25,544 nucleotides of DNA from a virus. The stretch lies in the IMG/VR virus record IMGVR_UViG_3300014501_000065, positions 1-25,544 of that record; one strand, 5' to 3'. Under the pieces are notes generated by a model that was not told the origin of the DNA, searched no databases, and worked only from the letters and a program-made list of their open reading frames with translations. A program made the position numbers and the translations under genes. Shown here one piece after another: positions 1-5,581 of the stretch (within the stretch, counting starts at the first letter, position 1; the number at the start of each line of letters is the position of its first letter).

Positions 1-135
1 ACGAGGCTGGCACCGACGAGGCTGGCACCGACGAGGCTGGCACCGTCGAGGCGGGCACCGTCGAGGCTGGCACCGTCGAGGCTGGCACCGTCGAGGCTGG
101 CACCGTCGAGGCTGGCACCGTCGAGGCGGGCACCG
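1..135. repeat. 15-bp in-frame tandem repeat (nine units)
   Basis: Nine consecutive 15-bp units fill 1-135 and continue off the window. Three units are acgaggctggcaccg, four are tcgaggctggcaccg and two (46-60 and 121-135) carry gcgggc in place of gctggc. The period equals five codons and encodes the pentapeptide repeats of the overlapping leftward gene. Such near-identity implies recent slippage or recombination and potential copy-number variation between relatives. Confidence 0.95.
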
Positions 136-260
136 GTTGCGTATGCCCATTTTACCGACAGTCCGAGCTTGATGCTGTACGCTGCATTTTCGGTGCAATC
201 GATCTCAGCCGTAAACTGCACAGCGCCAGAAAATCGGTCCAGAACATCGAATTTAATCAT
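1..260 (-). CDS. Pentapeptide-repeat protein, C-terminus cut by window edge
   Basis: Leftward gene with ATG at 258-260, still open at position 1, so 86 codons are visible. A strong ribosome site (GGAGGG, 6 bases before the ATG) sets the start. The first ~40 residues form a globular-looking leader (begins [10 protein letters not shown]). From about residue 43 the chain is a run of five-residue repeats of the G-A-S/R-L-D/V type. This is the A(D/N)LxX pattern of pentapeptide-repeat proteins, which fold into a right-handed quadrilateral beta-helix. Family members include DNA-mimic gyrase inhibitors, but most phage copies have no known role. The start overlaps the stop of the upstream gene (ATGA), so it is the visible end of a coupled leftward operon. 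The repeats are almost identical at DNA level, suggesting recent expansion. Family assignment is firm; function is unknown. Confidence 0.85.
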   Translation of the reverse strand, partial: MIKFDVLDRFSGAVQFTAEIDCTENAAYSIKLGLSVKWAYATGARLDGASLDGASLDGASLDGASLDGARLDGASLVGASLVGASL

Positions 261-427
261 GACTTTCCCTCCGTTGCCTTCTGCATTTGTTCGCGCCCAA
301 GAGCCTTACAGCAGGCACGATACCCAGCCCGCCATGCGATCGCCTCTCCGGTGCCGTGCACGTAAGGGCAATCGCGGTAGGATCTTCCGCGGTCTGCGTC
401 CGTCCATCCTCGCTCGAATGCGGTCAT
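257..427 (-). CDS. Small Rmf/CrpP-like protein (56 aa)
   Basis: A 56-codon leftward gene; its TGA overlaps the ATG of the pentapeptide-repeat gene. An AGGA about 13 bases before the ATG supports the start, although its spacing is long. The protein starts [12 protein letters not shown] and has the layout G-W-x-D-A ... CPY ... W-R-A-G-Y-R-A. This resembles the ribosome modulation factor / CrpP group: short proteins (about 55-65 aa) with a conserved CP(Y/F) and a following W-x-x-G-W/Y, basic and helical. Known Rmf dimerises ribosomes in stationary phase. The resemblance is by pattern only, so a ribosome-binding role is inference; a generic small phage protein remains possible. Confidence 0.6.
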   Translation of the reverse strand: MTAFERGWTDADRGRSYRDCPYVHGTGEAIAWRAGYRACCKALGREQMQKATEGKS

Positions 428-439
428 TTCGCATTTTTC

Positions 440-574
440 CTACAGCCAGCCAGCGGCGATGGCGGCCCAAAAGACGACCGTCGCAAGGAAAAGCCCAATT
501 GTGACATGCTTATCCGGTTTAGACACACAGCCACTACCCCTTGTGTTTGGCGCGGTTGATGGATTTTCGCGCAT
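440..574 (-). CDS. Small single-pass membrane protein (44 aa)
   Basis: A 44-codon leftward gene, begins [10 protein letters not shown] and ends with a hydrophobic segment (residues ~24-44, rich in L, V, F, A, I, W) that could span the membrane once. The N-terminal half is polar, so the N terminus would probably be cytoplasmic. It starts 5 bases after the stop of the upstream (frameshifted) gene, and the next gene starts 12 bases downstream of its own stop. A weak AAGGG lies about 10 bases before the ATG. Position in a run of tightly packed small genes supports it. No function can be assigned. Confidence 0.6.
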   Translation of the reverse strand: MRENPSTAPNTRGSGCVSKPDKHVTIGLFLATVVFWAAIAAGWL

Positions 575-579
575 GACCA

Positions 580-725
580 CTAACCCTTGATCTTGGCGAG
601 AGCGGCGAGAGCGGCGAATGCATCGAAGCCGAACCCGTGTTCCCGAACGATCCGAGGTGGCGCGTTTCGACCTCAGCCGAGACGACGTGCGCCGGATTTA
701 TCAACTTGCCGTCGATTTCGATCAT
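580..725 (-). pseudogene. Small phage gene with apparent frameshift near 664-669
   Basis: The start is ATG at 723-725 with GGAG 7 bases upstream, and it overlaps the stop of the gene before it (ATGA). The first frame reads MIEIDGKLINPAHVVSAEVE, which looks like genuine protein. It then runs into a low-quality reading that overruns the next gene and stops at 534. The frame one base away instead gives NAPPRIVREHGFGFDAF followed by an Ala/Leu-rich end and a TAG at 580-582, just before the next gene's start. The simplest reading is one gene broken by a 1-base deletion (or 2-base insertion) near the A-run at 665-667. It may be a real mutation, a sequencing error or, less likely, programmed slippage. 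Confidence 0.6.
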
Positions 726-1060
726 GGGGTTCTCCATTCCGGGAAGGGCCGTTCAATAGCGCGGTCCCACCATCGCTTGCGGAGCCCACGGAAGCCTGGG
801 ATAGGTTCGTCGATGGTGCAGGCTACCGCGCCGCCCTTGCGAACGATTGCGCCGCCCCACATGCCCGTGACGGGCGACCAGCCGCGAAGCTTCCCATGGG
901 CCACGACGTAAAACCGCTCGCCGGGCTTAATCAGCGACCGATAGCTGTGCTCGGTAAACCAACCCCATTCCTCGCCGCTTTCGGGCGCGCCGGCCGGATC
1001 GCCTTCGGCAATCCACTCTTCCCAAAAGCCCTTCGGGCAAGTGCCTACAAGGTCAACCAT
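722..1060 (-). CDS. Conserved-type phage protein, possibly PUA/ASCH-like
   Basis: A 112-codon leftward gene; ATG at 1058-1060 with AGGGA 7 bases upstream (a TTG six bases earlier is less likely). It is rich in Trp, Gly and Arg. Segments such as KPGERFYVVAHGKLRGW, then GGAIVRKGGAVACTI, then GFRGLRKRWWDR suggest a compact beta-barrel. The order 'permitted-input, then V-V-A-x-G-K-L-R-G-W' recalls ASCH/PUA-like nucleic-acid-binding folds, but this is only a fold guess. Its stop overlaps the ATG of the following gene. Coding status is secure; function is not. Confidence 0.75.
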   Translation of the reverse strand: MVDLVGTCPKGFWEEWIAEGDPAGAPESGEEWGWFTEHSYRSLIKPGERFYVVAHGKLRGWSPVTGMWGGAIVRKGGAVACTIDEPIPGFRGLRKRWWDRAIERPFPEWRTP

Positions 1061-1069
1061 CGTCAATCC

Positions 1070-1213
1070 CTAGCGTTTTGCGCGGACACAAGCGGTAGCG
1101 GGTCGCGGGCATCTGTGTGTGTCAACCGGATAAGCATGAATTGTGAGGATGGCGGAAACCTCGTGGATGGCGACGACCAGCACGTCGCCGATCGCCCGTA
1201 GCTGCTCGGTCAT
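1070..1213 (-). CDS. Hypothetical small protein (47 aa)
   Basis: Starts at ATG 1211-1213 (MTEQLRAIGD), preceded by AGGGG at 9 bases. A longer reading from 1261 exists but runs into the upstream gene. The N-terminal ~27 residues are an amphipathic or mildly hydrophobic helix (DVLVVAIHEVSAILTI); the tail is basic with two cysteines. The ATG overlaps the stop of the upstream gene (ATGA), supporting translational coupling. No recognisable family. Confidence 0.55.
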   Translation of the reverse strand: MTEQLRAIGDVLVVAIHEVSAILTIHAYPVDTHRCPRPATACVRAKR

Positions 1214-1563
1214 GGTTTCGCCCCTAAAGTTGCATTGTGCACGTCGCATACTGCGGCACAAACCTCGCTATCCTCAGCATCGAGGATGCGATGACCTCCG
1301 CAACAGACGAAAAAAACGCGGTTCTTCTCGTCGAAATCAAAACCCCATGCACCGGCATACTGCTTCGGGATAAGCGCCCATGGGTTTAGCTCTTCCGTGG
1401 CCGACGCCAATGCATTGACCGCCCGCACGATCAACCGCGCATCCTCCGCGGAAGCCGCCACGGCGACCTGCCGGCGCGCGCCCTTGCGCGTTTCGGTATA
1501 GACCGGCCATCCGGCCGCCGTTCGGCCCGGCGCGCTCCACGGGCGATTAAGGGCTTCGGTCAT
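1210..1563 (-). CDS. Hypothetical phage protein (117 aa)
   Basis: Starts at ATG 1561-1563 (MTEALNRPWS) and overlaps its neighbours by ATGA at both ends. The middle contains a helix with the pattern SAEDARLIVRAVNA, a motif often seen in small uncharacterised phage proteins. It is followed by a cysteine-containing C-terminal part (VFFVCCGGHRIL and VCAAVCDVHNA). The four cysteines and two histidines could bind metal, but the spacing is not a classic finger. The Shine-Dalgarno is weak (AGAAG), consistent with coupling to the preceding gene. No known function. Confidence 0.7.
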   Translation of the reverse strand: MTEALNRPWSAPGRTAAGWPVYTETRKGARRQVAVAASAEDARLIVRAVNALASATEELNPWALIPKQYAGAWGFDFDEKNRVFFVCCGGHRILDAEDSEVCAAVCDVHNATLGAKP

Positions 1564-1754
1564 GACGCAGCTTCTTTCTCGGCTTCGCGGATGGCATAAG
1601 CGAGCGAAGCGCGGTAATTGAATTTGCGGCCGATCATTACCAGGCCGATTGACCGACCGCCGCCAATTTCGACCCATAAGAGAACTTGACGCCATCCGCG
1701 GCGCTGAAGGGCGGCGCGGAACTGTGCGCGGGTCATGTCGCGCGGCCGTTTCAT
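1560..1754 (-). CDS. Hypothetical basic small protein (64 aa)
   Basis: Start chosen at ATG 1752-1754 (MKRPRDMTRAQF) because of an excellent GGAGGG five bases upstream. The alternative upstream ATG at 1782-1784 has no ribosome site. The protein begins with a basic helix (TRAQFRAALQRRGWR), then a hydrophobic beta-like stretch (LLWVEIGG, SIGLVMIG) and ends in a charged helix. Its stop overlaps the next ATG. No recognisable family. Confidence 0.65.
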   Translation of the reverse strand: MKRPRDMTRAQFRAALQRRGWRQVLLWVEIGGGRSIGLVMIGRKFNYRASLAYAIREAEKEAAS

Positions 1755-1834
1755 GGCTCCCTCCGCTCGATCTCGGCGAAACATTCGGCGTGCAGCCAGC
1801 TTGCTGGCCCGGATGATGGCGGCCTGGAACTCAT
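1751..1834 (-). CDS. Tiny coupled gene (27 aa)
   Basis: A 27-codon frame, ATG 1832-1834 to TGA 1751-1753, starting MSSRPPSSGP and ending EIERREP. Its ATG overlaps the stop of the gene before it and its TGA overlaps the ATG of the gene after it, the same ATGA linkage used throughout this operon. It also bridges what would otherwise be a 76-base gap. It may serve mainly to couple translation to the downstream gene. Conservation cannot be judged from one sequence. Confidence 0.4.
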   Translation of the reverse strand: MSSRPPSSGPASWLHAECFAEIERREP

Positions 1835-2025
1835 GGCCGATTGTCCGTGATGGCGATTTGGTCGCAGTGACAGCCGCCGCGATAGGAACCGGCTTCGTCT
1901 GTCAATTTGACTAGATACCAGCCCGGCATGTCGGCGGCGTAAGGGCGCACGATCTTGCCGGGGACGACCTTACCGCCAGCGTAGGTGTAAATAATTTGGG
2001 TTCCGCGCTTTAGGGTTTTTGTCAT
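1831..2025 (-). CDS. Hypothetical SH3-like small protein (64 aa)
   Basis: Starts at ATG 2023-2025 (MTKTLKRGTQ) with GAGGG about 9 bases upstream. It is the first gene after the 2079-2107 promoter. The alternating hydrophobic/glycine pattern (GTQIIYTYAGG, VPGKIV, WYLVKLTDEAG, GGCHCDQIAITDN) looks like a small five-strand SH3-type barrel. Many tailed phages encode such proteins with unknown roles. It heads the leftward cluster of coupled small genes. Function unknown. Confidence 0.7.
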   Translation of the reverse strand: MTKTLKRGTQIIYTYAGGKVVPGKIVRPYAADMPGWYLVKLTDEAGSYRGGCHCDQIAITDNRP

Positions 2026-2078
2026 CGGACTATCCCTCGATGGTGGCGGGCCGGCGGCCCCAAAAGCTAACGATGATG

Positions 2079-2107
2079 GTTAGACGCTATTGGCGTGCTG
2101 GTGTCAA
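2079..2107 (-). promoter_or_regulatory. Sigma70-like promoter for the leftward small-gene cluster
   Basis: On the minus strand a perfect -35 TTGACA (2102-2107) is separated by 17 bases from TCTAAC (2079-2084), a plausible -10. The predicted start is near 2072, about 47 bases before the ATG at 2025. It lies in the gap between the leftward genes at 2149-2478 and 1831-2025, so the cluster has its own promoter as well as possible read-through from ssb. Confidence 0.55.
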
Positions 2108-2114
2108 GCGTCTA
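2081..2114. promoter_or_regulatory. Inverted repeat flanking the promoter, candidate operator
   Basis: Perfect 8-bp arms TAGACGCT (2081-2088) and AGCGTCTA (2107-2114), separated by 18 bases. One arm covers most of the -10 and the other begins at the end of the -35 of the leftward promoter. A second shorter inverted repeat (ctaac 2067-2071, gttag 2079-2083) overlaps the -10 as well. Placement fits a repressor operator; the regulator is not in this window. Confidence 0.45.
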
Positions 2115-2148
2115 TTTTGGACCTACCGATCGGGCGGGAAAATCGACA

Positions 2149-2478
2149 TTAGTTTTCGGACGATTTAATTCGGGCCGTATTGGCGGCCGCGCGCGCCAGC
2201 ATGTCCCGCAACGCCTGCTTGCTGTCCATCGGCGCCGGCGGCTGGTTCGGACTTAGGAGATCGATCCCTCGCTGGTCCGGCGGCAATGCCGATGGATACC
2301 ATGGCGGTCCAAACCTGCCAGAGCCACGCGGACCGGGTTTAGGGCTGGCTAGGGTACGTTTGACCGTGACGGGCGGTGATCGGTAAGGGATTGGCACCGC
2401 CGCAGCACGGGCGGGTGCCTTAGTAGGCCGTCGAAGCGCGGCCGTCGTCGATCGCTTGAAATTCCGGGCGCGAGCCAT
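2149..2478 (-). CDS. Hypothetical Pro/Arg-rich protein (109 aa)
   Basis: Start chosen at ATG 2476-2478 (MARARNFKRS) with GAGGG 7 bases upstream. The longer reading from 2577 would overlap the end of ssb and has no ribosome site. The N-terminal two thirds is basic, proline-rich and probably disordered (RRPTKAPARAA, VKRTLASPKPGPRG). The C terminus holds a helix (SKQALRDMLARAAANTARI). It lies directly downstream of ssb and likely shares its transcript. A nucleic-acid or protein-tether role is possible but unsupported. Confidence 0.6.
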   Translation of the reverse strand: MARARNFKRSTTAALRRPTKAPARAAAVPIPYRSPPVTVKRTLASPKPGPRGSGRFGPPWYPSALPPDQRGIDLLSPNQPPAPMDSKQALRDMLARAAANTARIKSSEN

Positions 2479-2560
2479 ATCAGCCCTCAGATATAACGCG
2501 GGAGGCCGGACGTTGCGCTCTTGCCCGGCCGCCCTGGGGAAAACGAAAGGGACGTCAAAC

Positions 2561-3013
2561 TTAGAACGGAATTTCATCGTCCATGTCCGCCGATGACTTG
2601 CGGGCTACTGGAGCGGCAGCAGCAGCCGGACTTGGCTCCTCGGACTCGCCGCTAGGTTGGGCGGCATCCTTCCAAGACAGCTTCGTGATCCGGCCACCAA
2701 AGGACTTTACCACGACCTCCGTCGAATATCGGTCCGCCCCAGACTGGTCTTTCCACTTTCGCGTCTGCAATTGGCCTTCGACGTAAACCTGGTCGCCCTT
2801 TTTACAGTACTGCTCGACGAACGTGACCAGATTGTCGTTGAAAATCACAACCTTATGCCACTCCGTCTTCTCCTTTTTCTCGCCACTCCCCTTGTCGCGC
2901 CAGTTCTCCGATGTCGCCACCGAAAAATAGGCCATCGTGCGCCCGTCAGGCAAATGCTTGACCTCCGCATTACCTCCAAGCCGACCCACCAAAATCACCC
3001 TGTTCACCGACAT
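2561..3013 (-). CDS. ssb: Single-stranded DNA-binding protein
   Basis: A 150-residue leftward gene. Start at ATG 3011-3013 (MSVNRVILVGRLGG) with AGGAGG five bases upstream; the earlier start at 3058 lacks this. The N-terminal ~105 residues are the OB-fold of bacterial-type SSB: NRVILVGRLG, the conserved TEWHKVVIFN strand, and KKGDQVYVEGQLQTRKW then DRYSTEVVV. After a Pro/Ala/Ser-rich linker the chain ends DMDDEIPF, the acidic tip used to recruit replication and repair partners. It coats single-stranded DNA during replication or recombination in the cytoplasm. It opens the leftward operon from the divergent control region. Confidence 0.97.
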   Translation of the reverse strand: MSVNRVILVGRLGGNAEVKHLPDGRTMAYFSVATSENWRDKGSGEKKEKTEWHKVVIFNDNLVTFVEQYCKKGDQVYVEGQLQTRKWKDQSGADRYSTEVVVKSFGGRITKLSWKDAAQPSGESEEPSPAAAAAPVARKSSADMDDEIPF

Positions 3014-3041
3014 GCAGTCCTCCTGCTCGCCAAGTTTTGAT

Positions 3042-3070
3042 TTGACAACGCCGGACATTTTTCGCTAGAT
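3042..3070 (+). promoter_or_regulatory. Possible plus-strand promoter ahead of a short transcript
   Basis: Perfect -35 TTGACA at 3042-3047 with a 17-base spacer to CTAGAT at 3065-3070. It points right, away from ssb, towards the terminator at 3188-3213. The -10 is only moderate. Confidence 0.3.
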
Positions 3071-3082
3071 TAGTAACGAAGT

Positions 3083-3107
3083 CAATACGTAAGTAAGTAT
3101 CGTATTG
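3083..3107. repeat. Inverted repeat, candidate operator
   Basis: Arms CAATACG (3083-3089) and CGTATTG (3101-3107) are perfect and flank an 11-base centre (taagtaagtat). The left arm overlaps a minus-strand TTGACT (3080-3085). A dimeric regulator acting on ssb transcription would fit, but this is inference. Confidence 0.4.
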
Positions 3108-3187
3108 TCTGTACTACTAGTATATAGATTTGATTAGTAAACCCATTCCAAAAAGTAGTATTCGTCCCAAAATTGTTACATTTAACT

Positions 3188-3213
3188 GCCCGGCCTTAGA
3201 GCCGGGCTTTAAT
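3188..3213 (+). terminator. Rho-independent terminator
   Basis: Perfect 7-bp stem gcccggc (3188-3194) / gccgggc (3201-3207) with a 6-base loop, followed on the plus strand by tttaat. The T-tract is short, so strength is moderate. It insulates the 3266 promoter from rightward transcription that starts further left. Confidence 0.6.
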
Positions 3214-3265
3214 CACCATCATCGATAGACAAGTCGGACAAACTGGTAAAACCAAGGCAATCCTC

Positions 3266-3294
3266 TTGTCTCTTGTCGATTATCCGCTTAAAAT
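3266..3294 (+). promoter_or_regulatory. Sigma70-like promoter for the rightward virion module
   Basis: TTGTCT (3266-3271), 17-base spacer, TAAAAT (3289-3294), the latter matching five of six consensus -10 bases. The predicted start is near 3301, giving a ~47-base leader before the ATG at 3348. TTGTCCG repeats begin just downstream. Confidence 0.5.
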
Positions 3295-3310
3295 AAGGGT
3301 TGCTACCGGA

Positions 3311-3326
3311 TTGTCCGATTTGTCCG
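3311..3326 (+). repeat. Paired TTGTCCG direct repeats downstream of promoter
   Basis: TTGTCCG occurs at 3311-3317 and 3320-3326 (9-base period), about +10 to +26 relative to the predicted start. An inverted copy, CGGACAA, lies at 3235-3241 upstream of the promoter. The arrangement brackets the promoter and could be a regulator-binding set. Confidence 0.35.
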
Positions 3327-3347
3327 GCTGCATGAACGGAGGCAGTA

Positions 3348-3656
3348 ATGCCAGCACGTCCACCGATTATGATCCGCGATCCGGAAACGGGCGAAATGCG
3401 GCCTCGTGGCGAGATACCAAAGCCGCCGCCAGCCGTTTCCGACGCCCCGCCGACGTACCCTCTCGATCAAGTGCTCGACCGTGCCCGCCTTGACGACTAC
3501 CTGATTGACGCGCTCGAAGCTGGTGGGCCGGATGGCTTCGCGAGAGCTCTTGCCTACCTCCACCGCCAGATCACGGAATCGATCTTGTGTGTACTGGTCG
3601 ATGGCGAAGACCTCGGCGCCGATGGGCTGGATGACACGATCTACAACCACGGGTGA
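3348..3656 (+). CDS. Hypothetical protein upstream of terminase (102 aa)
   Basis: Starts at ATG 3348 with GGAGG 7 bases upstream. The N-terminal ~40 residues are proline-rich and probably disordered (RDPETGEMRPRGEIPKPPP). From ~40 there is an acidic helical part (PLDQVLDRARLDDYLIDALE, then FARALAYLHRQITESILCVL). It is the first gene of the rightward unit and precedes the small terminase by ~106 bases. A packaging accessory or late regulator would fit its position, but no family is recognised. Confidence 0.65.
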   Translation: MPARPPIMIRDPETGEMRPRGEIPKPPPAVSDAPPTYPLDQVLDRARLDDYLIDALEAGGPDGFARALAYLHRQITESILCVLVDGEDLGADGLDDTIYNHG

Positions 3657-3695
3657 CTAGCGATGGCTCGCCCGGCGGTTTCAGGACGATTCGAC

Positions 3696-3729
3696 GCCGC
3701 CCTGCCAGGGGTAGCGGCTCGTATCTTTT
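3696..3729 (+). terminator. Weak terminator-like hairpin before terS
   Basis: Stem gccgc (3696-3700) / gcggc (3714-3718) with a nested ccct/aggg helix, followed after seven bases by ctttt. It sits between the 3348 gene and the terS promoter. The stem is broken and the T-run is short and displaced, so it is uncertain. Confidence 0.25.
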
Positions 3730-3756
3730 GAAAATCTCTGAAAAACAAATTATTAT
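3728..3756 (+). promoter_or_regulatory. Strong sigma70-like promoter placing the start at the terS ATG
   Basis: TTGAAA (3728-3733), exactly 17 bases, TATTAT (3751-3756); each hexamer matches five of six consensus positions. A start 7 bases past the -10 falls at 3763, the A of the small-terminase ATG. There is no Shine-Dalgarno, so the mRNA is predicted to be leaderless. Confidence 0.65.
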
Positions 3757-3762
3757 CGCTCT

Positions 3763-4236
3763 ATGCCAAAGCAAAAAGGCGGAGCGCGCCCCGGAGCCGG
3801 ACGGCGAGCAGGCGGAAAGAACAGAGCGACGATCGAGCGCGAGTTGCTCGCGAAGCAGGCCATCGCCGACGCCAAGGCATCGCGCAAGCCGCTCGCGAAG
3901 GAAGTGCTTGCGGACTACATGCACGGCTTTACGGCCGATGCCGCACGCTGCAAGAAGCGCGGCGACCTGAAAAGATTTCGGGAATGGGCTGCGCTCGCAG
4001 TCGAGTGCGCGAGGGCATTGGCACCGTTCGAGAGCCCGCGCTTCTCAGCCGTGGTTATCGGGGCTACCGTCGTGACGAAGGTCGTGGTCGAGGGGGGAAT
4101 GCCGGACGATTTTGCCGCGGCACCGATACCGCTGGAACCTGGGACTGTGGTTAGGGCGGATGAGGCAACGCCGGTCGCCGGCCCTGAGCCCGAGGTTTTG
4201 CCGCTGGCGCTGCCCAAGGTAATAAATGCCCGCTGA
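3763..4236 (+). CDS. terS: Terminase small subunit
   Basis: A 157-residue protein starting MPKQKGGARPGAGRRAGGKN. The K-G-G-A-R-P-G-A-G-R motif at residues 5-14 is the typical N terminus of one class of phage small terminases and related DNA-binding proteins. A central helical region follows (residues ~24-85), then a Val/Pro-rich C-terminal tail of the kind that contacts the large subunit. It would recognise the packaging site and stimulate the TerL motor. It overlaps terL by 11 bases. No ribosome site precedes the ATG, and the promoter at 3728-3756 predicts a leaderless start. Confidence 0.8.
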   Translation: MPKQKGGARPGAGRRAGGKNRATIERELLAKQAIADAKASRKPLAKEVLADYMHGFTADAARCKKRGDLKRFREWAALAVECARALAPFESPRFSAVVIGATVVTKVVVEGGMPDDFAAAPIPLEPGTVVRADEATPVAGPEPEVLPLALPKVINAR

Positions 4237-5581
4237 AGTCTTCGCCGACATGCCCATGCCGGACGCCACTTTGGCGCGGGTGAGGCTGCCCATCTTCCAC
4301 GCCGCGCAAATCAAGCTGCGCTGGATTATGCGATACAACCGCTATGTGGCGGGCCGCTGCGGGCGTCGGTGGGGCAAGAATGTTCTCGGGGAGGCGACCG
4401 CAGCGGATGACGCATCGCACGGCCGGCTGGTCGGATGGTTCGCCCCGGAGAACAAGCGGCTTTCAGAATCCTACAACGTGATCCGGGACCTGCTCGAGCC
4501 GATCATCAAAAGCTCCGACAAGACCCACGGGATTATCCGGACGATTACGGGCGGGGCTGTCGAGTTTTGGTCGCTCGAAGATGAGAATGCCGGCCGGTCG
4601 CGGAAATATCACCGGGTTATTTTAGACGAGATTGCGTTCTGCAAGCCCAAGGCGATCGACATTTGGACGCGCTCGATTAAACCGACGCTGCTCGATTACA
4701 GCGGCCGCGCGTTGATGATGAGCAACACCAACGGCATCGACGCGGATAATTTCCTCTACGACATTTGCCACAATCCCGCGCACGGCTTTGTGCAGTTTCA
4801 CGCGCCGACGAGCTCCAATCCGTTCCTGCCCCGTGAGGAAATAGCCAAGCTGCAGCGGGACAATCAGCCGTTGGTCTATCAGCAAGAGTATCTTGCGGAA
4901 TTTGTGGATTGGTCGGGATCAGCTTTCTTCTCTCGCGAGAGCCTGCTCGAGAACGGCCAGCCCGCAGAGATGCCGGTGCGGTGCGAGGCCGTGTTCGCGG
5001 TCATCGACACGGCCACGAAGACCGGCAAGAAAAACGACGGAACCGCTGTTGTCTATTTCGCCTTGATCCGCAATGCCGTGCAGTTGGTAGGCCCTGCCGG
5101 CCAGGTAGGTGCGCGCTACCGGCTGGTCATCCTCGATTGGGATCTCGCGCAAATCGAAGGCGCGCTGCTCGAGACGTGGCTTCCCAACGTGTTCGATATG
5201 CTAAAGGACTTTGCGGTCACTTGCCGGGCGAACCGCGGATCGATCGGGGCCATGATCGAAGACAAGTCCTCTGGCATGGTGCTTTTGCAGCAGGCGGTGC
5301 GCCGCGGATGGCCGGCCTATCCGATCGAATCCCCGCTGACTAAGGTGGGGAAGGATGAGCGCTGTATTTCTGTATCGGGATATGTCCATCGTGGAATGGT
5401 CAAAATCTGCCGCCACGCCTACGACAAGGTGACTAACTACAAGGGTACGACGCGAAATCATCTCCTCGGGCAAATGGTTGGCTTTCGGGTTGGCGATAAG
5501 GATGCCACGCGGGAAGATGACGCTTTGGATGCCGCAGTGTATGGTATCGCCATAGCGCTTGGAAATGAGGAAGGCTTCTAA
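4226..5581 (+). CDS. terL: Terminase large subunit
   Basis: A 451-residue packaging ATPase/nuclease. The ATPase half has a Walker-A-like loop GRCGRRWGKN (residues 43-52), with Asn in place of the usual Ser/Thr after Lys. It also has Walker B VILDEI (131-136) with the catalytic Glu, and the coupling motif MMSNTNG (164-170). The C-terminal RNase H-like nuclease shows its acidic triad at AVIDTATK (D261), MIEDKSSG (E345/D346) and DDALDAA (431-437). Start ATG at 4226 has AAGG 6 bases upstream and overlaps the end of terS. The enzyme cuts concatemeric DNA and pumps it into the prohead through the portal. Length is normal for the family. Confidence 0.95.
   Translation: MPAEVFADMPMPDATLARVRLPIFHAAQIKLRWIMRYNRYVAGRCGRRWGKNVLGEATAADDASHGRLVGWFAPENKRLSESYNVIRDLLEPIIKSSDKTHGIIRTITGGAVEFWSLEDENAGRSRKYHRVILDEIAFCKPKAIDIWTRSIKPTLLDYSGRALMMSNTNGIDADNFLYDICHNPAHGFVQFHAPTSSNPFLPREEIAKLQRDNQPLVYQQEYLAEFVDWSGSAFFSRESLLENGQPAEMPVRCEAVFAVIDTATKTGKKNDGTAVVYFALIRNAVQLVGPAGQVGARYRLVILDWDLAQIEGALLETWLPNVFDMLKDFAVTCRANRGSIGAMIEDKSSGMVLLQQAVRRGWPAYPIESPLTKVGKDERCISVSGYVHRGMVKICRHAYDKVTNYKGTTRNHLLGQMVGFRVGDKDATREDDALDAAVYGIAIALGNEEGF

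Larger units (their letters stand above)
3014..3347. other. Divergent AT-rich intergenic control region
   Basis: 334 bases without a gene between leftward ssb and the rightward virion module. It is markedly richer in A+T than its flanks. From left to right it holds the ssb ribosome site, a plus-strand TTGACA-N17-CTAGAT (3042-3070), an inverted repeat (3083-3107), a terminator hairpin (3188-3213), a plus-strand promoter (3266-3294) and TTGTCCG repeats (3311-3326). The ssb promoter must lie here, but no convincing minus-strand -10/-35 pair was found; a TTGACT at 3080-3085 has no good -10. It adjoins the terminase genes, so a packaging site is possible. Confidence 0.7.

Noticed and set aside
1-135. 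Tandem repeats as a CRISPR array
   Set aside because: Units are 15 bp with no spacers and read as codons of a pentapeptide protein.
2149-2577. Longer version of the 2149-2478 gene starting within ssb
   Set aside because: No ribosome site at 2577 and overlap with the conserved ssb end; ATG 2476-2478 has GAGGG.
3014-3058. N-terminal extension of ssb to 3058
   Set aside because: ATG 3011-3013 has AGGAGG at ideal spacing and gives the usual SSB N terminus.
4268-4381. TerL Walker-A Asn (GKN) as a dead enzyme
   Set aside because: Other ATPase and nuclease motifs are intact, and GRRxGKN-type loops occur in phage terminases as far as I recall, so inactivity is not supported.
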